Source: Owenia fusiformis (taxonomy: Eukaryota; Annelida; Polychaeta; Sabellida; Oweniidae). Taken from it: a DNA stretch of 64,000 bases. The notes beneath the pieces were generated by a model. It was not told where the DNA came from and did no database searches. It worked only from the letters and a program-made list of their open reading frames with translations. Shown here one piece after another: positions 1-11,500 of this stretch. Every line of letters begins with the position of its first letter. The first letter of the stretch is position 1. The stretch lies in assembly GCA_903813345.2 (NCBI GenBank), contig CAIIXF020000006.1:32899524-32963523 (forward strand), written 5' to 3'. A program made the position numbers and the translations under genes.

Positions 1-103
1 ATGTAGTGTCTCGGATTATGTTGAAGTCTAGCACTGGCAGGAATTTATGATAAAAAGCAGAACAAAATTGCCTTCCTGTCGGTGCATTGGTTTATTGTAC
101 TAA
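1..103. other. Unassigned flank of the fold-back element
   Basis: No gene is visible. Positions 58-105 (ending before the fold-back terminus) resemble the stretch near 24950-25000 (shared 'cggtgcattg'-type core with small differences), so this is probably the edge of a dispersed repeat. Confidence 0.3.
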
Positions 104-603
104 GTCCCTCGATTTAATCAGAAGTACTCGAAGGCAAAAACCGCTTTTACAAACTGGCTTCTTACGTACTTCAGAAGCCGGCTTTTAAAAACCGGCTTCT
201 GAAGGACAACAGAAGCCGGCTTCTGGAGTCACCAAGAAGCCGGCTTTTAAAACTGGCTTCTTACTTACTGACGTACTGCAGAAGATGGCTTTTGAATATA
301 GTTTATATTGTCATATTTTTGCAAAACTATGGGGGTAAATTGAATTCTAAGCATGGATATCGATGAATTTGATCACGTTCATCAATTCCAAAAATATTAT
401 GCATTGTATTTCTGTTTAATAAAAACGCACCGCTCATTTTTCAAAACTGGCTCCAATTTGGAGCCAGTTTTCAAATCAGCTCACACCATTAAACACAAGC
501 TATTAGCGGACAATCTAGCCACTGAGAATCACGAGATACTGTCTCCCGATCATTTTGATGTGGATTATGCTGTGACGAAGTCATAGCTGACCTCGTTGGT
601 CAG

Positions 604-1560
604 TCTACTTATTTCACTTCATATCAGTTGATGTCATAATGATCTTTTTCTGTTACTCATGTTTATAATTATTGCGTTATTTTGATTAGTTTATATTTGT
701 ATTATAACAGTTGTTTTAGTGATCTTTAAACCCAGTGTGATATTTCACAATATCAACAGTTTAATTTCTAATGTTTTATCATCATGTTAGAGCAGTTTTT
801 AGGCATGAACTATATCTAGAGCCAATCAAACGAAAGGATTATTCTTGAGATATGAGTGGCAGAAATGATATATGAAGTCAACTGATGGGAAATTTTGCAA
901 TGTTTAGTTAAGATGTTTATAAGTTTCGATAGTTTTTGGAATCATCTTGAAGACAGCTTTCTGATAAACAAAGTAAAAAGCTATTAAACCTAACGACCTG
1001 GAGTACAACTGACCAAAACATTTATACTGCTGTATATGCTTTGCAAATGTTTATACCTTTATTATCTCCATCACATTTTACGAATAATTGTATACTTTTT
1101 AGGGGGAAAATTTACTTATAAATATGTGTTTCGGACATAAATTAGATAATGAATTAAATTAGATAATTAGATTAAACATCCAGAGTTCATGAGACGAGGC
1201 TCAGAGGTTTTGTCTAGGCATTCCTTTCCCACCAAATTCTGCCAAATTCTCAAACTTTCGGTAAACATCCAAGATTCGTGGGCAGAAAATCATCACTATT
1301 TCTTATTGACATTCTATAAAATTAAACATTTATTTTTAGGCTAATTTTAGTTAATGGGATTTCCTGATATTTTATTGGATAAGACCTCTTATTTCGGCTC
1401 TGCCCACCTCAAAATTAAGATATAAAAGAGGCATTTTTGGCATTGAAACCTCAGAACCTCGTTGCGTGAACTCGGGACTAACCAAAAACTGTAAGTTGCC
1501 GATTGAAATGATATTTTTGGACTTTAACTTTTCTTTAATAAATTTATATTTTAAACTATA
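604..1560. other. Unique AT-rich spacer inside the fold-back element
   Basis: This stretch lies between the left terminus and the 349-bp repeats. I see no ORF longer than chance, no RNA gene and no clear internal repeat. Confidence 0.4.
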
Positions 1561-1679
1561 TTTGTTTTCATGTTTTGTAAAAGATAGAGAGACTCAACTT
1601 CGCCACAATGCATCTTATTCTCGTATAATCTGCATGAAAATAAGGAAAAACTGAAAAATATGTAAAATTATAACATAAT

Positions 1680-3304
1680 TCAAGATTTTTTGCAAAAAGT
1701 CGTTTCAAGTCAAAACTATATGAGAAAATTGAAGTCTAAGTAAAAATATCGATGAATTAGATCATGTTCACTAAATCAGAACAGATTATGCATTGCATTT
1801 CCGTTTTATAAAAACGCACCGCTCATTTTTCAAAACTGGCTCCAACTTGGAGCCAGTTTACAAATCAGCTCGCTCCATCTTACACAAGCTATGTAGGGAC
1901 AATCTAGCAACTGGGAATCACGGGATACTGTCTCACGATCATTTCTATGTGCATTATGCATCTTATTCTCGTATAATTTGCATGAAAATGAGAAAAAACT
2001 GAAAAATACGTAAAATTGTAACTTATTTCAAGATTGTTTGCAAAAAGTCATTTCAAGCCAAAACTATGAGAGAAAATTTATTTCTAAGTAAAAATATCGA
2101 TGAATTAGATCACGTTCACTAAATCAGAACAGATTATGCATTGCATTTCCGTTAAATAAAAACGCACCGCTCATTTTTCAAAACTGGCTCCAACTTGATT
2201 GGAGCCAGTTTACAAATCAGCTCGCTCCATCTTACACAAGCTATGTAGGGACAATCAAGCAACTGGGAATCACGGGATACTGTCTCACGATCATTTCTAT
2301 GTGCATTATGCATCTTATTCTCGTATAATTGGCCTGAAAATGAGAAAAAACTGAAAAATACGTTAAATTGTAACTTATTTCAAGATTTTTTGCAAAAAGT
2401 CATTCAAGCCAAAACTATGAGAGAAAATTCATTTCTAAGTAAAAATATCGATGAATTAGATCATGTTCACTAAATCAGAATAGATTATGCATTGCATTTC
2501 CGTTTAATAAAAACGCACCGCTCATTTTTCAAAACTGGCTCCAACTTGGAGCCAGTTTACAAATCAGCTCGCTCCATCTTACACAAGCTATGTAGGGACA
2601 ATCTAGCAACTGGGAATCACGGGATACTGTCTCACGATCATTTCTATGTGCATTATGCATCTTATTCTCGTATAATTTGCATGAAAATGAGAAAAAAACT
2701 GAAAAATACGTAAAATTGTAACTTATTTCAAGATTTTTTGCAAAAAGTCATTTCAAGCCAAAACTATGAGAGAAAATTCATTTCTAAGTAAAAATATCGA
2801 TGAATTAGATCACGTTCACTAAATCAGAACAGATTATGCATTGCATTTCCGTTTAATAAAAACGCATCGCTCATTTTTCAAAACTGGCTCCAACTTGGAG
2901 CCAGTTTACAAATCAGCTCGCTCCATCTTACACAAGCTATGTAGGGGCAATCTAGCAACTGGGAATCACGGGATACTGTCTCACGATTATTTGTATGTGA
3001 ATTATGCATCTTATTCTCGTATATTCGGCCTGAAAATGAGAAAAAACTGAAAAATACGTTAAATTGTAACTTATTTCAAGATTTTTTGCAAAAAGTCATT
3101 TCAAGCCAAAACTATGAGAGAAAATTCATTTCTAAGTAAAAATATCGATGATTTAGATCACGTTCGCTAAATCAGAACAGATTATGCATTGCATTTCCGT
3201 TTAATAAAAACGCACCGCTCATTTTTCAAAACTGGCTCCAAATTGGAGCCAGTTTACAAATCAGCTCGCTCCATCTTACACAAGCTATGTAGGGACAATC
3301 TAGC
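1680..3304 (+). repeat. Five direct copies of a ~349-bp repeat
   Basis: Units begin near 1680, 2030, 2380, 2729 and 3079 with 'TTTTTTGCAAAAAGTC'. Each contains the perfect palindrome ACTGGCTCCAACTTGGAGCCAGT or a small variant; one copy near 2190 has extra bases at its centre. The units are nearly identical, which implies recent homogenisation. The ~70-aa ORFs repeated in them are by-products: they share one frame only because the DNA is duplicated. Confidence 0.85.
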
Positions 3305-3790
3305 AGTTTTGGCTTGAAATGACTTTTTGCAAAAAATCTTGAAATAAGTTACAATTTTACGTATTTTTCAGTTTTTTTCTCATTTTCATGCAAATTATAC
3401 GAGAATAAGATGCATAATGCACATAGAAATGATCGTGAGACAGTATCCCGTGATTCCCAGTTGCTAGATTGCCCTACATAGCTTGTGTAAGATGGAGCGA
3501 GCTGATTTGTAAACTGGCTCCAAGTTGGAGCCAGTTTTGTAAAATGAGCGGTGCGTTTTTATTAAACGGAAATGCAATGCATTATAATCTGTTCTGATTT
3601 GGTGAACATGATCTAATTCATCGATATTTTTACTTAGAATTGATTTTTCTCTCATAGTTTTGGTTTGAAATGACTTTTTGTAAAAAATCTTGCAATATGT
3701 TACAATTTTACTTATTTTCATTTTTTCTCATTTCCATGCTAATTATACGAGAATAAGATGCATAATGCACAACAAAATGATTGAGAGAGA
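3305..3790 (-). repeat. Inverted copy of the 349-bp unit
   Basis: The sequence switches abruptly at about 3305 to the reverse complement of the 349-bp unit (for example 'GATCGTGAGACAGTATCCCG'). It continues to about 3780, forming a long hairpin with the direct copies. The ACTGGCTCCAAGTTGGAGCC palindrome is present again. Confidence 0.8.
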
Positions 3791-4066
3791 GAATCTGGCT
3801 TTTAAAACTGGCTTCTTGGTAACTGCAGAAGCTGGCTTCTGTAAGTCATTCGAAGCCGGTTTTTAAAAGCCGGCTTCTTGGTGACGCCAGAAGCCGGCTT
3901 CTGATGTACTGTAGAAGCCGGCTTTAAAAGCTGGCTTTGTATATTTGCCTTCGACTCTTTCTCGATTTATCGGGGACTTTAACAGTTTTTCGTGTATAGT
4001 TGGATTCCCCGTCTTTTTGTTATTGCGGTATTTTTATGGCGGATGTAAAACAGGTATGAATGGGCC

Positions 4067-4195
4067 TCATAAAATTCTATTGTATACGATCTTCTGAATG
4101 GCAGACAAATCATCTTCCTCTTCATCACCTGATTCATCAGGAATGGCATCCTTGTTCTTCTTTTCCTCTAATACGCGTTGTCTCTTTGGAGGCAT
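4067..4195 (-). CDS. Small basic-then-acidic ORF, possible first exon
   Basis: A 42-codon frame starts MPPKRQRVLEEKKNKD and continues with an acidic stretch (SGDEEEDD) before ending at TGA. The basic N-terminus resembles a nuclear localisation signal followed by a charged linker, and it looks less random than surrounding ORFs. It lies just outside the right end of the fold-back element. It could be the first coding exon of a gene or transposon protein with a donor inside the frame, or chance. No downstream exon was identified. Confidence 0.3.
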   Translation of the reverse strand: MPPKRQRVLEEKKNKDAIPDESGDEEEDDLSAIQKIVYNRIL

Positions 4196-4375
4196 GGCGT
4201 AATAGCATTTACTAGAGTTGTCATAATATGTGACCAGATTTCCTTAAGGTACTCGGGGTCCTGGTTTCACTCAACACTTTCTATTTGATACTATATCCTA
4301 GCACTATAAATATATTTTATAGATTGTACTTACAATATACTATGATGTAAATAAGATAAAACTGAGCATGAACGT

Positions 4376-5454
4376 TTGTGTAGCTGTAGTGTATGGTCAA
4401 CGTACTGTCGCAGGGCAACGTTGCATCTGCTTTTGTATTCGGAAAAAACTACGCCCTCCGTAGGGAGACCATACGGCGACCGTTATTCACCATTTAAAAG
4501 GCCGCAAGGCAACCGTGGTTTTTATATCAACAAAATTCGCCGTGCGGTTGCCGTAGGAAATGTGACTGCAATAGCATCTGACCGCAGAAATTCTACGACG
4601 AGCGTAGAAATGTTACTGGCCGCAGAAATGATAGACCGCACGGCGGCCGTAGGAAATGTGTCTATCATTTTTGCGGTCACTAACATTTCTACGCTCGCCG
4701 TGGAATTTCTGCGGTCGGATACTTTTGCAGTCACATTTCCTACGGCAGCCGCACGGCGAGTTTTTGAATTTCTGTTGATTTAACGTTAACACCCCAGTCA
4801 CATTTCCCACGGCCGCCGTGCGGTCTATCATTTCTGCGGCCAGTAGCTTTTCTACGCTCGCCGTAGAAATTCTGCGCTCTCATACTTTTGCAGTCACATT
4901 TCCCACGGCAGCCGCACGGTGAATTTTAAATTTCTGTTAATAATTTTTTTTTCATTTTATTTACATCAGGACAATTTATAAATGTTATTCATAGTGCTAG
5001 GATGTAATATCAAATGAAAAGTGATCGTGAAACATTGACAAAAAATGATTTAATCTTGTTGAGCCAGTTGATTTCTACGGGCACCGCAGAAATGAAAACT
5101 ATTATAACTCCGAGTTATAATTTCTACGGCGACCCTGCGGCCTGAAAAATCTGCATACGCCGTACGGAGACCGCAAGGCGCCCGTAGTGTTCCTACGCTC
5201 GCCGCAGAAATTCACCGATTTAATTGATCTGCTGTCGACTTACGGCTGCCTTGCGACAAATGTGACTGGGGTGTATAACTCCGACTTATAATTTCTACGG
5301 CTACCCTGCGGCCTGTAAAAAACTGGATACGCCGTACGGAGACCGCAAGGCGAGCGTAGTTTTTCTACGCTCGCCACAGAAATTCACTGATTTAATTGAT
5401 CTGCGGTCGACGCACGGCCTCCGTACGACAAATGTGACTGGGGTGCAGTGTTAC
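4376..5454. repeat. Cluster of CCGTAGAAAT/CTGCGG inverted repeats
   Basis: This is a locally GC-rich block built from short modules such as TTTCTACGGC, GCCGTGCGG and TTCTGCGGTC in both orientations. Segments near 4540-4780, 4800-4930, 5050-5240 and 5280-5445 are copies or inverted copies of each other, so ORFs appear on both strands in near-mirror form. It lies in an intron or 3' flank of the PLAC-like gene, starting directly at the donor of its last visible exon. It is best read as a non-autonomous palindromic element. Confidence 0.6.
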
Positions 5455-5580
5455 CTGAGATGTCTTTTATTCTCAAATGATGGCAGGAGTTACAACAGAG
5501 TTGCTCGTAGAAACTCCCATAGCACTGACGTGGGCTGATACGAGTGCATCTTTTCGTATCACGATTCCCATATTCGCAGC
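5455..5580 (-). CDS. PLAC-like gene, exon 4: cysteine module 3
   Basis: Acceptor TATATTACAG at 5581, phase 1. The module starts GCEYGNRDTKRC and ends YEQLCCNSC. The donor CTCAG|GTAACA at 5454 is in phase 1, showing that the transcript continues. The intron to exon 3 is only 155 bp, which supports the pair as neighbours. Confidence 0.65.
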
Positions 5581-8500
5581 CTGTAATATACAAATTGATG
5601 TATGTATTAATGATGAAGTAGCAGAAACAATATTTTGACGCATCTAATTAAAAGAGCAATTTAGAATTGACAAATGAAAAAAATATAAGAGGATATCCAT
5701 AATCCACTCTCATGGTAAAATAAGTTGTAAAATACCAGAGCGACTCTCGGGATGGAGTCTGAACTGTGTACATGTGTCACAACAGTAACTGGTCCCTGTG
5801 TAGTTATTGTAGCACTGGTAAGGTAAGATATGTTGACACGTGTCATACCTATCACCATATAGGCACTCTGAAACAAATATTAATTTTCATTCCGCAGACT
5901 GTATATCCTACAACAATATGGCTTAAATGTACTATCTAAGGATTTAAGCACCGGACTTAATGCTTTATTTGTGAAATACATCATACAGTTAATTGTTGAT
6001 TTGTTAAACAAATTAAAGAGCGATGGACAAGGTATAATGCTAGCATGCAATTGACGAGTAATGTATATATTATAGTCCCAACCTGTTCCAAGAAAAATAT
6101 AGTGTCGTTGTCGGTACTCCGTCACAAAAAATGAACATATTTAAAGTACTTACTTCTTATTAAAAAAATATATTTTGTTTTGATTGTAACAGGGGCTTTT
6201 GCCTTTAAACTGGGGCCACACAAGATTCCCTTCTAAAAACAAGTTGAAATATATTATCTTTACTTTTTACCACATAACTGCAATTCAAGTATGATATCAA
6301 TTGATTTTGATAAAAATTAAGTCCTTATGATGAACAAGAGAGTATAGAATTTTGAAATGTCAAAAAGATGGTTCCCACTGGTTGCAAACGTCTGCAGTAG
6401 TAAAAAATCTACAAAGTGCAATGTTTTGGTGTCCATACATTTTAAACAATAGAAAACACTGTCTAATTTGACTTGTATAATAGGTACAGGGTGACTAAAA
6501 TATTAGTCAAATAAATATCTTTGATGGCTTAGGAATATGATGATAGCCACTTGTTAGTCAATACATCCTTGCTAAATCCTTATTTTCTAAGTGAAAGCCC
6601 CTGTTACTGGAAAGTGTAACATAACCCAGTGAAAAGCATATATGTGTGAACATTATAGTGGAGTCAATTACGGCAATAAAACCCTAGAATTGCACATGCT
6701 ATATATATTGCACTATTTTTGACATAAGTATCACTAATACATATATTTTTGATATCTAGCGAAGTGGTGTTCAAAAGTGGCCCCATTTGATAATAGCAGG
6801 CCTTGAAAATTTTTGACATTTACATTGCGATCCATGTTCATTTATCAATCTTCAAAAGATCCCATGCAGAACAGTTTTAGATTAATAAAGCCCATATTTC
6901 CAGGATGTTACAATAACATAATTATCTTCAAAATAAGATGGGTTAATGTTTTTCTTTCACCTAGTTCCAAATATATTTGCGTTTGAATTTTGGAAATTCC
7001 CCATTGGCTGCCATTATAAACGGCTATCAATATGGCTTTACTAAAGTGTCAGATTTCTATAGTTAATATATTGATATAAGAAAAAATCAAAGAGGTACAT
7101 TTCTGAATATTTCTAATTTTGATATGTTTAGCCGTTAAAAACTATAAAAGACCTAGATTGAGCCCCATGTTAATTTATGAATCTTCAAAAGACCCCATGC
7201 AAAACAGTCAAATTACTCCTCTGTGCAACTGAACACCTATCTGACTCCACTATTATGCAGTAGTTGGTTTTTGTGGTGGACACCCGGACAACAAATTCCT
7301 AGAGCTCTTAGAAAATCAGATCAGGGACTAATAGCACTCGAAATCCCTTTCGCACACATGGTCAACACTCAAATTCAACTACAGACTGGCAAGTTATTTT
7401 GGACAATTGGACTGGACTTAACTGGACAATTTCCATCCAGTACACATTCTCTCGCTTAATAATTTTCACGTTTCGTGTGTATTCAAGAATTAAATATTCT
7501 ATTCTTGGAAAGAAAATAATAAGTAACAAAAGTAAGATCGAGAGTTAAGAGTAGTTTTGATTATAGTGTTGATAAATGTGCTAGCAGGGAAGGTGTATAG
7601 TACATTTGGTCAACTTGAAATCGATGAAAGTAATTCTACTGAATCTATTAAGGAACCATTTATCTGTTGTAAAATATACTGTATTCTAATTGGCTGGACT
7701 ATGACATGACATATGTGTGAGTATATTCAAAACATAATTTCAAATTAATTCAAATATGTAGATGTTTTAAGAGATAAACCTGGAGTCGCAGCGTTTCTAA
7801 ATCTTGAGCAGGTGTGGCAGCAACGTTGCAGGATACCTTCATCGTAGCAGTCACCACGGAATATAAACTTACACATAAAGGGTTCATCATTAGCTTGACA
7901 TCCTGCAAAGAATTAAGGAAGACTTGATAAAGGTAGAGAAGCCTTTATATGAATTAACCACCATATTTACCACAAAAATAATCATGTGATTATAAAGTGC
8001 CAGTTACACTCCCCTCCATAAGTTTGGCAACCTTAGCTCCCCAATTGAACTACGTGTTAACAATAAGTCGAAAATTGATGATAATTTGATGATCTTTTGA
8101 AAATCGACATTCCCATGTTAATCAATGGGAAATGGAAGGTTTGCCGTAAGTCATATGACAGAATATCCATCCATCCGAGTCCTTGCAAAAATATGTGTTA
8201 GGCAGGCAATTGAATTTGCTAACTTTATTTAACAAAAAGTGATATGTTTCTTCAGGTTCAACAAAGTTGTAGGGCTTTAAAGTCAAAATTGTTTTTCAAA
8301 AAACCTCTCCCATTGAAATAAAACAAAAATAACTTTGAAGCGCTGTAAATATATTAAATATTCATCAAATAAACTAAACACTTAGTGTACAAAAAAGTTA
8401 GACAATTCAATTTCTATATAGAAATATGTTTTGCTGAATCTTTTACTTTGCATTGTCCATGTCCATCCTCAATTAAGTATAGGATATCCTATGATATACT

Positions 8501-11500
8501 CCTCCGCCTGGAGTATATCATCACGATATTCTCCGGTTATTCATTTTGCCAATAGATATCAAATTTATTTTTTAATGTTATACATTTAGTACATCAAGTG
8601 TAGGATAATAAATATTATCCTCCTTAAAATCATATATACTCGAAGTATCATATTGTCCCTGGAAAAAAATCATATATACTCGAAAAATCATATTGTCCCA
8701 ATTTTTTCAAAAAAGTTCATTTTTCAAAGATTTTTATTTTTTCAAAAAATTTCATTTTAAATCACTTTTTCAAAAAATTTCATTTTTTTATAAAGGAGCA
8801 CGTAGGTTATCGAAAACAATTTCAAACGATTCTAACTTGAATTATGAATATTTTCTGATCATGAACATGGGTGTATCTTTTAGATCCATTCATTATCTTC
8901 AAGAAAAGTATATATAATGATAATTTAGTTAATCAGGCCTAAGTGATATTGAAGGGGCAATGGACCAATCAACATACTTTTTCAAAAATGTTGACCTAAT
9001 TTTCACCAAAAATGCAGCCTATTATTATATTGTTGACTGCATAATTAGAATGTGCTTTGAGACATGTTCGATTTCCTAAAAGGAAAATTTGATTGCTCCA
9101 GGGACTTTAAAGATATTCAATTTGGATGACCAAAATGAACTGAAACCAATGGATAGCATGATATTTTTCAATGGAGAAATAACATGGGGAACACTTATCT
9201 TAATGCAATTAAGTTTTTCTTTCAAGAACTATTTGATACATCAAAATAAAGAATAGTAATGCATTAAAAATTGTAAAAAATGATTGCATTTTTGGTGAAA
9301 ATGGGGTCAACATCTTTGAAAAAGTGTGTTGATGGGTTAATTGCTAGTTAAATATCTCCGAGTTTGTTTGAATTTATTATTACTGTTCATAATTTTCTTT
9401 GAGATAATGAATTGATCTAAAAGATAAACCTGTCTTCATTTTCAGAAAATAAGCATAATCCAAGATATAACCTTCTGAAATTGTTTGCGATAACCCACTG
9501 CTCCTTTTCATTTTTTCAAAGATTTTCATTTTTTCAAAAGAATTTGGGGTTTAAATTCATCAAAGAATAGGACTCGATATGGTATATGTAATGCTGACTG
9601 ATTGGCAACAATTCAATGCAAAAATTATTTACTGTATATATATTTTTATAACTGTTTTTGTTAACATTTTTTGTTATTAGTGCAATTGTTTTTGTTCCTT
9701 TCTACCAATTCTTGAGAATGAAATAAAATGTCTTTCCGAACCTTGTTGGAACAAAATAGCATATAAAACATTTTCTTAGACCTCTCAATATTATAGTTAT
9801 ACAAAGGAAATTTGGGTAGATTTTACAAAACTTAAAACAAAACCCCCCAAAATAGTTAAAAATTAAGATAAACCTTTTATTTCATTAACAAGATACTTTT
9901 TAAAATCAACCAAACTTTCCTTTGTACAATTACAATATTAAGAGACCTAAACACGTTGTATTTATGTCGTTTTGTTCCTATGAGGTTCGGATAGATATTT
10001 TGTTTCATTCCGAACATATGATACCAAACGTTCCTTTGTACAATTGTAATATTGAGAGACCTAAACATGATGTGTTTATGTCGTTTTGTTCCAATGAGGT
10101 TCGGATAGATATTTCATTTTATTCCGAACAACAATAACAAAAGGAGTGTCTGGTGTGTCTTAAACCAATTATTGAAAACATTTTGTAAAAAAACGGTCCT
10201 TTATGTAATGTTGACTGATTGACAACAATTTAATGCGACAATTCTTTTTATTTATCCCATGGTTGCAAGGATATAGATCAAATATCACATGAAGATATAT
10301 TTTATATGTGGATCAAGATATCATATTTTAGCAAAAAATTCACAAACCATCGAATATCACTTTTAAACTATCGAATATCACGTCTTAAAAAGTGATATTC
10401 GATGGTTTGAAAAGTGATATTCGATGGTTTCGAATTTTTTCAAAAAAAAATTCTTCCTACATTTTTTAGTTATTTTCAAAAATATTTTTTAAAAAATTCA
10501 AAATTTCAAAAAAGATTTTCAACATTTTTTCACAATTTTTTTTCAATTATTTTTCAATTTTTTTTCAAATTATATTTTTCAACTTTTTTCGCTGATGATG
10601 ATTTCCCATGGGATAAACGGACAATCCTATGGTTTTGAAAAAAATATCAATTATATCCACTCATGGATACAAATATCTTCACCCATTCGCTGCGTTCACT
10701 CATGGATATAAATGATATTTTTTCAAAACCATAGGATATTCCTATAATATTAATTTGATGATATCCTTGTGTTTAGTCAATTATTCAAAATTTCAAATGA
10801 GCTGGGGGTAATGCTCATTGTAACCCTGGGGACACCCATATTTTGACATCTAGGCAGGTTACCAAATGCCCTTTAGTCATGATTCAATAGTAGGTAAATT
10901 CATAATCCACTTTTGAATCTATACAGCACTAGTATATTCAACATCCAAAATGGCTGCCCTAATCATGTGCTATATTTTTTGTTCAACTTCACTTTTACAG
11001 TGCTTCCGAAGGCCTCCCCTACACTTATTTTATCACTAAACTATGCCCCTTGTCATAATGTTTAATGAGGCATAAATAAGAATGGGCGAAGCCTGTGGAA
11101 GCAAGGAACTGTTCGAATATATAAGCCACCTTGATACAACAAGGAAGTGAAAAACACACACAGCATAATATAAAAAAGCAGGTCACATTTGATTGCATCC
11201 AATGAATATAGGATTAGATTGCCTCCAAACTATAAAGCATGCATAAATCTTGATATTATTAGAATATTAAATGTGGATAGATTCTAAACCACAGAAAAAT
11301 GATTATCAAGAGAAAAACACACAATTTTGGCAGAGAAATGGGTCACCTTTAGAACTGCCTGAAAACATGTTCTTGAGTTGATTTATTTCAAAATAAGTAT
11401 GGCATCAGTGAGTTAACACTTTTACCTTTATTATTTCATAAGAATTTAACATATGATCGTACATTGGGTTTATACCTTATTTATAGTGACACCTATGGTG

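Larger units (their letters stand above)
104..3972. mobile_element. Fold-back type DNA element with palindrome-studded inverted ends
   Basis: The two ends are imperfect inverted copies of one another. The left end (about 104-300) and the reverse complement of the right end (about 3795-3972) share a 'TCGAAGGCAAA' motif followed by serial GAAGCCGGCTTTTAAAA-type palindromes spaced by short variable linkers. The interior carries five direct copies of a ~349-bp unit and then a partial copy in inverted orientation, so much of the element can fold into a hairpin. No transposase frame is visible; short ORFs inside the units are copies of one another and arise from the repeat. It looks like a non-autonomous fold-back element. 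The family name is not known to me, and the outer borders are approximate because no clear target duplication was found. Confidence 0.6.

Noticed and set aside
1466-3721. Repeated ~70-aa ORFs in the fold-back element
   Set aside because: They are copies of the 349-bp unit, differ by frameshifts between copies and cross the palindrome; no protein features.
4376-4831. ORFs of 70-135 codons on both strands
   Set aside because: Mirror-image products of the inverted repeats in the palindrome cluster.
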